Part shown: positions 8,497-17,724 of the stretch, one piece after another
Numbering within the stretch: position 1 is the first letter of the stretch
Layout: every line of letters begins with the position of its first letter
Source: Halomonas heilongjiangensis
GTDB taxonomy: Bacteria > Pseudomonadota > Gammaproteobacteria > Pseudomonadales > Halomonadaceae
Direction of reading: 5' to 3'
Assembly (NCBI RefSeq): GCF_002879645.1
Contig: NZ_PNRE01000031.1
Location: forward strand, 1 to 48,325
DNA length: 48,325 bases
Translations under genes and position numbers: made by a program
The notes under the pieces: model-generated
Database searches by the model: none
Seen by the model: the letters and a program-made list of their open reading frames with translations, nothing else
Told to the model about the DNA's origin: nothing

Positions 8497-11400
8497 AGCC
8501 TTTCTCGTAAAGAATCTGAAAGATTGGCTGAAAGAGCGTATAGCAAATGGAGCCCGATATCAGTTCAAGTCCCCTGACCCAGAAAATACGGTTGCGCTGA
8601 TCTCTGAGCTTTTGGCGGGGCGCGATGGGGTACTGGCGATGGGTGATCAAAAGCTCTCCTACATTGCTATCGATGGCTGCCGCTTGCTGGTTGCGGGTCA
8701 CCTAGAGCAGCATGACGTACAGAAAGGCTGTTACACCGAGAACTATATCTCTAATTTGCGAGATGCTGTCGCTGCCCAAGAGCCTCCCTTTGAAAACTGT
8801 GCACTCCTGATCATTCATAACAGTCTATTGGACACCCTAATCAACAGCGCTCTTGACCTCGCTCAGGGAGACGCTGTTTGGTCCCCTAATTCGATCAAGC
8901 AACAGCTTGAAGGGCTGATTTCAGAAGGCCTTTACAATCAGGTCGCTTCGCGTTGCCTACTTGAGCATCAGGTTCGTGTCATCATGGAAGAGGACTCCAG
9001 TGTTTTCGGTTTTAGCCACCTGCATGATTCGATGATTGATGGGGATCTTTGTTTCGAAAAACTGGGTCTATTTAACGACCCTATGGTTTTAAGCAATACC
9101 AATGAGAAGCAAGTCGAGCGGCGTCTGGAGGCTAATCGACAGTTACGGTCAGAGATTGAGTTTGCCGTTGAGCACTATCCAAATGATCTTGAAGATCGAC
9201 TGACAAAACTTGGGACGAAGTTTATACAAAAGCACTTTGGAGACAATCCAGAGGTGCCGTGGACCAAGCTGACCTACGGTGATTTCAAGGCTGAAGAGGA
9301 GCGGCAAAAACAAATTTCTCTCGATTACGAAGGGCTAGAGATTAATGGCTGTGAAGTTAAGGTCCGCAATAAAAAAGAGACCGCGGCAGGTCTTCGGGAC
9401 AAGCACCTAATTATAGAAATGTCTGCAGAACAAGACCGTTTCAAATTCAAGATAAAGTTTGTAGGACAAAGACTGGAGAAGAGAGAGTTGGCGCTTCAGC
9501 CAAAGAGTCTTTCGGATCGTGTCGCGATTGAGCTCTTTGGTCGTGGTAATAAATCAACTTTTATGATATCTGGTGCCTGCGAGGCTGAGCCCCTTTTTTT
9601 CACACTACGACTTAACCGAGATTCTTCTAGTGAGAAGTATAGTTTTCACTGCATGGTCGTTCGCGAAGGCACATTTAACCTCGCAGCTTTTGATAATCAA
9701 TTTTTGATTGATAGGATGCGAAGGGCGCTCGTCCTGCAGGCGGAGCAGCATGTGCTGGAAATAAACCCGGAGCTGACGACAAGCCTGGTTCTAGATGACA
9801 GTGGAAAAACGATATTGACAGGAGAATATGGAACTGTCGATTTTCACCAGCTGTATGAGGAGTCTGATGAGGTAAGTTTTAACCTGTCAAACGGCGAGAC
9901 AGAACTAACTGTCTTGGTTGAAGGAGAAGCAAGTAAGGAAAGCCTCCGTTTGCCCTTGATGCTTGATCCAGACCGGTTTGCGAGACTCTTCAAAGACGAT
10001 AACTACAACGGAGTTTATCGCCGAGCCAAAGAAACTGTTGTCATAGACAATCAAGAATCTGAGCCTCTGTCCCTGAGAAAACTGCTTCTATGGGCGGAGT
10101 CTGCATTCGTATCAGAGGAAGTAATTGAATGGGATCAGGATCGTGGGAAGGGACTCTCGGCTTCTGGCTTGCAGCTGGCTGATGATGATCTTTATGCAAA
10201 GTATCACGCTTTGATTACTTATTTTCAGCAGAAGAAGACGCTCCCCTCGCTTGCGAGTTGGGGGCCGGAGTTGGTCGATCTCGCCAGAGAGTTTGTTCTT
10301 TCATGCATCCAATACCTTGAGTCCATTCCAAAAGGCCATACACTCAGCACCGCTAGCCGGACTGTCATGCGTCTAGGTTTTGCCACTATTGAGGGGCGAA
10401 GATTCTTAACACCGTTCCATCCGTTGGTGATGGCTTACTACATTAACTTGATCGATGAAATTAAAGCCGATGGAGAAGCGCGAAGCTTTAGGCAGCTTCC
10501 TGAGGTTACGAAAAACCGGTTAAACCCACGTGGATTGATACCTCATCTGTATGATCCGGAACACAGGTATAGCTATACTCAGGCCGTGAATCAGGATCCT
10601 TTTTGGCTTGAAGTGGTTCCACATCAGGAGACGAGTTTTGATTTCGTTATCACTCTAGTTAAACACAAAATCGAAGAGTTCACTGCTACCTTCCCCCAAC
10701 TCTTCCAGCAGGTTGAAGATGCCCCGCTGCTCATCAATTCGGTGAACAATGCTGACAATACTGAATTGTTCCAAGGTATCATTTCCTATTACCAGGCTAA
10801 TCTGGAAAGGGGCCCCCACATTCACGTAAATCTTTACGATGAGGAGCTCACGGAGACAGAGTTCGATGTTTTTGCTGAGATGGGCTTGTATGATACTATC
10901 AAGGAACGTTACCGGTTAGATAAAGGTGCTACACGTCGGAACGCAGATACGATTATTGATCTTTTAAGGACTCGTCTGACCTTCAGTAAGTTTAGACACG
11001 ATGCAGCTGAACAGCAGGCATATGCGCACCTTACGTTCTTTAAGAACGATCAAAAAGTAGAGGCCGTCGATAACAACATAGAAGAGCACCTTTCAGGAGT
11101 AGCCTGTGGCGGCTTGTTAAATGGTGAGTCGTCACGAAGTGAGAACGGCCGGTTTTTCACCGCTTTTGGACTGAAAGGGGTTGCCTACGAAGACAAACCT
11201 CACTTACAGCTCGCTAAGCTGGTTGGCTCGTTCTCACGGCCCGCGCAATCGAAGAATGACCGTTACCATGATCACTCGGCTATCAGCTTGGCCGTGAGTG
11301 AGGATTTCATATCCTTGCTGCAACGATCCTACGACAGCTCAGTGTGGACAACCATTATCGATCCTAAGGTTACTCTGGAGTTCTTCGATACGACCAAAGA

Positions 11401-13582
11401 CGTAATACTGATACATTACTCGGACCAGTACACGAGCTCTTCTGGCTATGATGCCATTACAGTTACCAAACAGGTCGATCTTTATAGGAATGTTCTTGGA
11501 AGTGCTGGCACAGATCTCATTCGGGAGTTCAACGCCTTCAATGGAGAGTGGTTGCTCAAACTAATTACGGATCAGCCTACGGAGAAAATCGCGAAAGAGG
11601 GAATCATCGGCGCATACAAGGTTGTCAGTGCTCTGTTAGACCAGTCGGATATCACTTGGGTTCCACTCTCCGTTGCGGAAATGATCCGTGTTGCGGGAAA
11701 TATTGGTCTGGCGATGTCGGATAGTGATTTCTCACGCCACAACCGAGAGATTCGCAAAGGCGCTATCTCGGATGACATCCTCTTCGCTGGATTCAAAGAT
11801 AATCAGCTTTACCTTCTCCCTGTGGAGGTAAAAGCAGGCTACCGTCCAGACTTCACCAAGGCTAGGAAGCAGGTGATCGAGCTTAAAAGGTACATGGAAG
11901 AAGATCTCTTGGGACTGAATACATTGGAGGCACGGCTATACAGAGCTCTGTTTGTCCGGCAAGTTCTGCTCCAGATCGAAAAATACGAACTTTATGAGGT
12001 TTTTAAAAAAAATCACTTTGCTCCATTCTTGGAAAAGAGAGAAGAGTGGCTTGAGGGTGATTACGGGATCGCTCAGCTTCCAAACTATCCGAAAGCAATG
12101 GTCATCGCGCATATTAATGTTGAGAGCTGTTTCGAGGAACACTACGAAACCCGAGAAGAAGTACTTGAGACTGAGATCCCTATGGGGATTCTCGACAAGC
12201 TGGTTCGTACTCCCTATCGGGATTTGAAAAGGGATATTCAAGAGAAAACGATTCTCCACGTTCCGGATAAATATTTCCTACTACCTTTTGAGCAAGTTGA
12301 AGAGGCCAGTGGAGTAGAGGGCGATTCAAAGGAATCGCAAGTAGAGGGTGTGGAGGCTGAATCGGAGCCCAAGATTGAGACACCGGAGCCTCTGGCAACG
12401 AAGGGCAAAGAATCTGCTTCAGGTGATGAGGAGCCGGTCAAGATTGAAGCGGGCCCTCTTAAGATTCAGTTTGGTACCGACGTCCAAACCGGTGAGCATA
12501 TTTATTGGGAGCCAACGAACACTGAAAAGCTCTTCAATACCAATACCGGTATTATCGGTACCATGGGAACCGGGAAAACGCAGTTCACGAAGTCCGTCAT
12601 CACCCAGCTGCATCGAAACCAGTATCAGAACGTCGATGGTTTACCAATTGGTATTTTAATCTTCGACTATAAGGCTGATTACGTAAAAGAAGCCTTCGTA
12701 CAGGCGACCAACGCGAAAGTGCTAGATCTCTACCACCTTCCCTTTAGTCCATTCGCCATATTCGGTGACCGGCCGATGCAGCCGGTACATACTGCGAACC
12801 TGTTTAGAAGTACGCTTGCCAAAGCTTTTGGCCTCGGTAACAAGCAACAGAATAAAATTCGTACGCTTGTGATGGATGCCTACGAGCGTGCAGGCATCTT
12901 TCCACAAGACAAGGCTACTTGGGCGAAGCCAGCGCCCACGTTACGCGATGTCTGGGAGCTTTATCAGGACCAAGAGAAGGTTGAGCACGACTCGCTCCAT
13001 GCAGCGCTTGATGACCTGATGAGCTTCGAAATTTTTGAGCCGGACACGTCAAAAACACGATCGCTCTACGATATGTTGGAGGGTGTGACGGTTATGAACT
13101 TGTCAGGCTACGACACCCAAATTCAGAATCTCGTAGTTGCTTTAACATTAGACTTGTTCTATACGCAAATGCACCAAAAGGGAAGTTCAACTCTTGATGG
13201 GAAATACCGACAAATATCTAAAATGATTTTGGTAGATGAAGCAGATAATTTTATGTCTCAAGATTTTGAGAGTTTAAAAAAGATACTAAAGGAAGGTCGG
13301 GAGTTTGGTGTTGGCTCTATTCTCTCAACGCAGGAATTGACTCATTTTAGAACCGGTGAAAATGATTATTCCAGCCTTATACTTTCATGGATAATTCATC
13401 AGGTTCCTAGTGTTGGTGGCAAGGATATAAAAGCTATTTTCAATGTTAGCTCGAAGCAAGATGAGGATGCGGTTATAAATGGTATTCGCAAAATGGATAA
13501 ACATAATAGTTTGTATGTGACAGGGAATAAGAGAGTTTTAAAAATGAAAGATTTGGCGTTTTGGGAGCTGGATAAAAAATGA
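8477..13582 (+). CDS. dptH: DNA phosphorothioation-dependent restriction protein DptH, HerA-like ATPase
   Basis: Large motor subunit of the DptFGH complex, 1701 residues. The start at 8477 (MSRRHFEAFLVKNL) is preferred because GGGG stands nine bases upstream; in-frame starts at 8468 and 8456 are possible. The C-terminal third is a HerA/FtsK-type ATPase: Walker A 'GTMGTGKTQFTK' with Lys1367 and Walker B 'MILVDEADNF' with Asp1587-Glu1588, followed by 'GREFGVGSILSTQELTHF'. Before it, residues 1099-1119 read DDILFAGF...VEVK, the spacing of a PD-(D/E)xK nuclease core, which would supply the DNA-cutting activity; that is my inference. A charged Glu-rich linker (about 1275-1330) joins the two parts. 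Base composition drops sharply after about 13140, within the ATPase domain. The stop overlaps the next gene by four bases. Confidence 0.9.
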   Translation: MSRRHFEAFLVKNLKDWLKERIANGARYQFKSPDPENTVALISELLAGRDGVLAMGDQKLSYIAIDGCRLLVAGHLEQHDVQKGCYTENYISNLRDAVAAQEPPFENCALLIIHNSLLDTLINSALDLAQGDAVWSPNSIKQQLEGLISEGLYNQVASRCLLEHQVRVIMEEDSSVFGFSHLHDSMIDGDLCFEKLGLFNDPMVLSNTNEKQVERRLEANRQLRSEIEFAVEHYPNDLEDRLTKLGTKFIQKHFGDNPEVPWTKLTYGDFKAEEERQKQISLDYEGLEINGCEVKVRNKKETAAGLRDKHLIIEMSAEQDRFKFKIKFVGQRLEKRELALQPKSLSDRVAIELFGRGNKSTFMISGACEAEPLFFTLRLNRDSSSEKYSFHCMVVREGTFNLAAFDNQFLIDRMRRALVLQAEQHVLEINPELTTSLVLDDSGKTILTGEYGTVDFHQLYEESDEVSFNLSNGETELTVLVEGEASKESLRLPLMLDPDRFARLFKDDNYNGVYRRAKETVVIDNQESEPLSLRKLLLWAESAFVSEEVIEWDQDRGKGLSASGLQLADDDLYAKYHALITYFQQKKTLPSLASWGPELVDLAREFVLSCIQYLESIPKGHTLSTASRTVMRLGFATIEGRRFLTPFHPLVMAYYINLIDEIKADGEARSFRQLPEVTKNRLNPRGLIPHLYDPEHRYSYTQAVNQDPFWLEVVPHQETSFDFVITLVKHKIEEFTATFPQLFQQVEDAPLLINSVNNADNTELFQGIISYYQANLERGPHIHVNLYDEELTETEFDVFAEMGLYDTIKERYRLDKGATRRNADTIIDLLRTRLTFSKFRHDAAEQQAYAHLTFFKNDQKVEAVDNNIEEHLSGVACGGLLNGESSRSENGRFFTAFGLKGVAYEDKPHLQLAKLVGSFSRPAQSKNDRYHDHSAISLAVSEDFISLLQRSYDSSVWTTIIDPKVTLEFFDTTKDVILIHYSDQYTSSSGYDAITVTKQVDLYRNVLGSAGTDLIREFNAFNGEWLLKLITDQPTEKIAKEGIIGAYKVVSALLDQSDITWVPLSVAEMIRVAGNIGLAMSDSDFSRHNREIRKGAISDDILFAGFKDNQLYLLPVEVKAGYRPDFTKARKQVIELKRYMEEDLLGLNTLEARLYRALFVRQVLLQIEKYELYEVFKKNHFAPFLEKREEWLEGDYGIAQLPNYPKAMVIAHINVESCFEEHYETREEVLETEIPMGILDKLVRTPYRDLKRDIQEKTILHVPDKYFLLPFEQVEEASGVEGDSKESQVEGVEAESEPKIETPEPLATKGKESASGDEEPVKIEAGPLKIQFGTDVQTGEHIYWEPTNTEKLFNTNTGIIGTMGTGKTQFTKSVITQLHRNQYQNVDGLPIGILIFDYKADYVKEAFVQATNAKVLDLYHLPFSPFAIFGDRPMQPVHTANLFRSTLAKAFGLGNKQQNKIRTLVMDAYERAGIFPQDKATWAKPAPTLRDVWELYQDQEKVEHDSLHAALDDLMSFEIFEPDTSKTRSLYDMLEGVTVMNLSGYDTQIQNLVVALTLDLFYTQMHQKGSSTLDGKYRQISKMILVDEADNFMSQDFESLKKILKEGREFGVGSILSTQELTHFRTGENDYSSLILSWIIHQVPSVGGKDIKAIFNVSSKQDEDAVINGIRKMDKHNSLYVTGNKRVLKMKDLAFWELDKK

Positions 13583-15318
13583 ATTTGAAAGATTTTTCTT
13601 TAGTGAGAGAAAGAATAAATAAAATTGCTGGCGATAGAGGGCTAAAAGCTTCCAGTGCGTTTTATTTCTTTTGCATGGACCTTGTGCTAAGTATTAATGA
13701 TACGGAGATAGAAGATAGTATAACAGATACAGAGTACCTGCTTCTTACTGGTGGTCAGTCTGGTAAAGATAAGGGTGTTGATGCGGTATATATAGATGAA
13801 GATCAAAATCCTCCGGTGATTAGTTTTTTTAACTGTAAGTATACAGGAAAGGTTGATAAGTTAGAAAACCATTTCCCTTCATCAGAATCTACTAAAGTTA
13901 TAGATTTTTTTTCTAAGCTTTTAGAGCAAGATATAGATTTAATAAAAGAGGTCAATCCAGTGTTGGCCGGAAAAGTTGAGCAAATTTGGTCAATTTTTAG
14001 CAAGGTAAATCCTGAGCTTAGGCTGTATTTCTGTAGTAATAGCTACAATCGTATGGTTGGTGAAGAATATGCCGCTATAAAAAGAGATCTGGAGAGCAAA
14101 AGGCGAGTTTCTGTCGATTTCTTTCTTATGGATAACATGGTTTCAAGGCTCTTGCTGGAGGACCATGTTCCAGTTAATGCTAAAATTAAAGCCGTTGGAA
14201 AGCACTACTTTGAGAAAAGTGATGGTAATGTCAAAGCGCTTATAGCTGAGTTTGATGCAAGGGACTTAATCAGAATTGTATGTCGAAATGAAGCCATAAG
14301 GAATAATCCAGATCCTGAAGATTATTCTGTGCTTGCATATGAAGATCTTGATGAAAATGCTTTCAAAGATAATGTTAGGGTTTATTTGAAGCAAAGAACG
14401 AAGATAAACCAGAATATTAAGAATACTGTTAGGTCCGAAGATAGAGGGAAGGTTTTCTATTTTAATAATGGAATAACCATTACTTGTGATAGCTTCAACT
14501 ATCCCGGAGGCAATAGGACTTCGCCTATTGTGGATTTGCAGAATCTACAGATTGTGAACGGATGTCAAACAATTAATTCCTTGTTTGAAGCCTATAAAGA
14601 AAGTCCAGATTGTTTCGAAGAAGGTAATGTTGATCTTTTGTGTAAAATATATCAGACAGTTGATAAGGAGCTCAGTACAAAGATTTGTGAATATACGAAT
14701 AGCCAAAATCCCGTAAAGAGTCGAGATATAAAATCGATCGACTATTATCAGATAGGATTGGAAAAGCAGTTGGCAGACCGAGGTTATTGGTATGAAAGAA
14801 AGAAGAATCAATTTTCTGATGAGGATAAGGAAAAACGCATCGATTCTGAGTTGGTAGGACAGCTGCTATATGCATTTTTTAATGGATGCCCCGCCGAAGC
14901 GAAGAATAAAAAACGCCTGATTTTTGGCGATTCCTATGATGAAATTTTTTCTGAAAGTATCACTTCGGAAGAAGTGCTTTTAGTCTGGAAGCTCTTTAAA
15001 CTAATTGAGTTTAGCAAGATCGAAAAGCGATCAATTTTGAAAGAATTTGAAGAGGGCGAGAGATTAAAGAAATCTTTTATTTTGTATGCAGATTTTTATC
15101 TGCTTTATCTTATGAGATTAAAAGCCGAGAAAGATGGAGTTGATATTTCTCTTGGTAATTTAGATGATATTTGGGCGCTTTACGATGAATGCTGTGACGA
15201 ACTTGAAGAGATGGTTCATCAAGAAGCAATAAATCATGAAAGTAATTCAATATATACTGGTTACTTCAAAAATAATCGAGTGAAAATGAAGATTGAAGAT
15301 AAATACCCTCTCGGTTAA
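13579..15318 (+). CDS. AIPR-family (abortive infection phage resistance) protein
   Basis: Protein of 579 residues, recognised as AIPR family by the conserved block 'FYFNNGITITCDSF' (about residues 293-306) followed by 'LQNLQIVNGCQTINSLFEAY' (about 318-337). Members of this family have been linked to phage resistance by abortive infection; their activity is not established. The N-terminal part ('GGQSGKDKGVDAVYIDED', 'ISFFNCKYTG') resembles the start of a PD-(D/E)xK-like nuclease fold seen in such proteins, which is an inference. The ATG overlaps the dptH stop by four bases, so it is translationally coupled to dptH and is effectively a fourth gene of the restriction operon. Its GC (near 35%) is lower than that of dptFG and of the dnd genes. 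It ends seven bases before the hairpin shared with dndE. Confidence 0.85.
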   Translation: MNLKDFSLVRERINKIAGDRGLKASSAFYFFCMDLVLSINDTEIEDSITDTEYLLLTGGQSGKDKGVDAVYIDEDQNPPVISFFNCKYTGKVDKLENHFPSSESTKVIDFFSKLLEQDIDLIKEVNPVLAGKVEQIWSIFSKVNPELRLYFCSNSYNRMVGEEYAAIKRDLESKRRVSVDFFLMDNMVSRLLLEDHVPVNAKIKAVGKHYFEKSDGNVKALIAEFDARDLIRIVCRNEAIRNNPDPEDYSVLAYEDLDENAFKDNVRVYLKQRTKINQNIKNTVRSEDRGKVFYFNNGITITCDSFNYPGGNRTSPIVDLQNLQIVNGCQTINSLFEAYKESPDCFEEGNVDLLCKIYQTVDKELSTKICEYTNSQNPVKSRDIKSIDYYQIGLEKQLADRGYWYERKKNQFSDEDKEKRIDSELVGQLLYAFFNGCPAEAKNKKRLIFGDSYDEIFSESITSEEVLLVWKLFKLIEFSKIEKRSILKEFEEGERLKKSFILYADFYLLYLMRLKAEKDGVDISLGNLDDIWALYDECCDELEEMVHQEAINHESNSIYTGYFKNNRVKMKIEDKYPLG

Positions 15319-15324
15319 GTGAGG

Positions 15325-15350
15325 TGGCTGGAGCTTAGTGGCTCCAGCCA
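15325..15350. terminator. Bidirectional terminator between the dpt and dnd operons
   Basis: TGGCTGGAGC (15325-15334) and GCTCCAGCCA (15341-15350) form a perfect ten-base stem with a six-base loop. It lies exactly between the convergent stop codons of the AIPR gene and dndE. The rightward side is followed by ATAATTT. It probably ends both transcripts. Confidence 0.8.
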
Positions 15351-15359
15351 ATAATTTCA

Positions 15360-15728
15360 TTACGTGGAATACCTTTCAAAAAAGTTTTCTGCTAGGCCTG
15401 AAAGACTTTGAACGTGTCCGAGCTTGTGTAAACCACTATCAATTAGTGAACGAATCACGGCCTGAATATCTGAGCTGATATTTTGCTCCCACAAAAACTG
15501 TCTGATCATAGCCTGGAACGATTGCTCATGCTCTCCGAATAACACATCACGGTTGATGATATGTGTCTGGTCGGGGTGGCTGTCGCTGATGGAAGCAGTC
15601 CGCGTGTCACGTAGTGCCAAGGTGATTGCAACGCGGGCTATAACATTAGGCGTTAGACGGGTCTTAGTCTGTAGATATTGCAGACGGTCCCAGGTTTTTT
15701 TGTTTAGATGAATTCGGGTTGGAAACAT
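15360..15728 (-). CDS. dndE: DNA sulfur modification protein DndE
   Basis: Small DNA-binding subunit of the phosphorothioation complex, 122 residues, typical of DndE. The opening 'MFPTRIHLNKKTWDRLQYLQTKTRLTPNVIARVAI' and 'SGLHKLGHVQSLSGLAENF' are characteristic. DndE homologues bind (nicked) DNA and form oligomers; the Lys/Arg-rich first helix would contact DNA. It is the last gene of the leftward operon and starts one base after the dndD stop codon. It ends ten bases from the bidirectional terminator. Confidence 0.92.
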   Translation of the reverse strand: MFPTRIHLNKKTWDRLQYLQTKTRLTPNVIARVAITLALRDTRTASISDSHPDQTHIINRDVLFGEHEQSFQAMIRQFLWEQNISSDIQAVIRSLIDSGLHKLGHVQSLSGLAENFFERYST

Positions 15729-15729
15729 T

Positions 15730-17724
15730 TCAAAAGGCCTCGCTCATTTCCCAGAAATATCCCTTTTGCACCGATGTCACGCCTAAGTTGGGATCATATT
15801 CCAGTTTGTAGGCTCTTGCTATATCAGGCTTTAGCTCTGAGTAGAAGGACTCGTCGACTTCAGTATCGGTTGACAATACGATCATCTGATGGCTAGCGAT
15901 AGGAAAATAGCCCTCAATCAATTTGCTGCGGTGCTTGGAATCGAGGCGTCCTAAGGGAGTGTCGATAATCATTGGTAGTTGACGGCCAGATGTTTTTGCA
16001 AGTGCTTCCAGCACGGCTATTGCAAATATCTGCTTTTCCCCAGCTGAGAGCTCGTCCTTGCCGATGACACGATCATCATGGGCCAGCAAGGCTACATCGA
16101 AGGTCTGTGGATTGATCTCGATATTGAGGTTCATATCCTCTTTACGGGCCAGCTTGGCAAAGCACTCCGTAAACTGAATCTCAAGAGCACGCACTTTAGT
16201 CGTGGCTGTATCGTTGACGAAATCTCTCAACAAGCCATTGGCGTTGTTGATGTAATCAAGCATGCGCTGTTGATCGCTACTTTTCGCTGCATCGTCGTAG
16301 AGTTTATCCAGCCGGCGCGCGGCCTCAACGGCCTTGTTGGCCTCTTCACGACCCTGCTGCTTAAGTGCTTCCAACTGGGCATTCAGCTTGCCAAGCTGCT
16401 GCTGCTGGGTTTGAAGATTCTGGAAATCATTGGCGATTAATGAATCATCGGGAGCTCGTGCTAGGGCTGCCCCCAGCTCATCCAGAAGGGTCTCCACGCG
16501 CTCAAGCTCATTAAAGAGCCGACCTGCTTCCTTCTTTTGTTGCCGGGCATCACTTAAGGAGGCAAAAAGCTTGCCCGCCTGTGAGGGCGTGAGATCATGC
16601 ACTGGCTGGGTGGAGGGACTCTCGAGCGAACTCTGACGAAGCGCGGCAAACTCTTTTTCCACCACGCTAATCGCGTGTTCATCCAACTTCCCCTTGAGGT
16701 GTTCGGTCGCCTTGGCGAAGGAGGCTTCCAGTGCCTGATTGGCCTGCAGGGTGCGCTGCGTGTTCAAATCCTGCTCAACCTGCTGCTCAACTCGTACACA
16801 AAACTCATCCGCTAGGGCAATAGGTGCGGCATCAGAAAGCAGTACCGCCAGGCGAGACATCAATTCATCACGCTCAGTGTTCAGCTGGTCGAGTTGCTTT
16901 TCAAGCTCCTGCCGAGAGGTCGAGAAATGGCCGCCGCGTTCACTAATGGCATCTTGAAGCTGGTTGGCGCGTGTTTCTACTTCTGCCCGCTCAGCAGTGG
17001 CCGTGGTGATCTGTTGCCGTAATTTTTCAATCCGTTCTCGGTGTTCATCCAGCGCTTTTTTCTGGGCATTGATGTCATCCTGAATAGCGTGGGCGGAGGA
17101 GCGCTTGGTAAGGTTGCGGTTCAGTACCGTCAAATCTCCTGAAAGGCGCTCAGCCACATCCAGCCCAAGTAGCTTCTTGATGGACTGCTCCAGCACTGCG
17201 CCGCCGCTGTTATCTGCGAGTTCTGCAATTTTCTCACCATCGAAGAAGAATAGATCGGAAACACCAATTGGGATCAGCTCGTTCAAAAAACCCTGTGCCT
17301 GCTCCTGACTTAGCCCTTTCACCTGCTGGCCGTCTTCGGCAATGGTCAGCGATTCCTTGACACCTTTGCTTTTACGCTCCCAGGCGCGTTTGACGCGGTA
17401 TTCGTACTCCACGCCGAGTTTGGAGTAGGTAAACACCAGCTCGACGGATGCTGTATTGGCCGCACGCTTCGTATATCGGGAAAAGTGAATGGAATCGAGC
17501 AAAAATGCCTCATAGCGTTTTTGAGAAACATTGCCCCCCAGCGAAGCGCGCCCATAAAGTGCCAAGCGAACGCCAGATAAAATGGTGGTTTTTCCTGCAC
17601 CATTCAGTCCGCCAAAAAGGATAATTGGACAATGTCTGCCCGATGTTTTTTTCGGCGCTAGGTTAAAATGGTTTTCCCCTGCGTAGACGCGGAAGTCCGT
17701 CAGGGTTAGGTCTTTAATAAGCAT
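15730..17724 (-). CDS. dndD: DNA sulfur modification protein DndD, SMC-like ATPase
   Basis: ATPase of the phosphorothioation complex, thought to open or nick DNA for sulfur insertion; 664 residues. The Rad50/SMC head is split: Walker A 'GLNGAGKTT' (Lys45) near the N-terminus; the ABC signature 'ELSAGEKQIFAIAVLEAL' and Walker B 'LPMIIDTPLGRLD' near the C-terminus. Between them lies a long coiled coil (about residues 200-480) rich in Glu, Gln, Leu and Ala. The start shares one base with the dndC stop (TAATG), and dndE follows directly, so the operon is tightly coupled. GC is near 50-52%, higher than in the facing dpt genes. Confidence 0.95.
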   Translation of the reverse strand: MLIKDLTLTDFRVYAGENHFNLAPKKTSGRHCPIILFGGLNGAGKTTILSGVRLALYGRASLGGNVSQKRYEAFLLDSIHFSRYTKRAANTASVELVFTYSKLGVEYEYRVKRAWERKSKGVKESLTIAEDGQQVKGLSQEQAQGFLNELIPIGVSDLFFFDGEKIAELADNSGGAVLEQSIKKLLGLDVAERLSGDLTVLNRNLTKRSSAHAIQDDINAQKKALDEHRERIEKLRQQITTATAERAEVETRANQLQDAISERGGHFSTSRQELEKQLDQLNTERDELMSRLAVLLSDAAPIALADEFCVRVEQQVEQDLNTQRTLQANQALEASFAKATEHLKGKLDEHAISVVEKEFAALRQSSLESPSTQPVHDLTPSQAGKLFASLSDARQQKKEAGRLFNELERVETLLDELGAALARAPDDSLIANDFQNLQTQQQQLGKLNAQLEALKQQGREEANKAVEAARRLDKLYDDAAKSSDQQRMLDYINNANGLLRDFVNDTATTKVRALEIQFTECFAKLARKEDMNLNIEINPQTFDVALLAHDDRVIGKDELSAGEKQIFAIAVLEALAKTSGRQLPMIIDTPLGRLDSKHRSKLIEGYFPIASHQMIVLSTDTEVDESFYSELKPDIARAYKLEYDPNLGVTSVQKGYFWEMSEAF

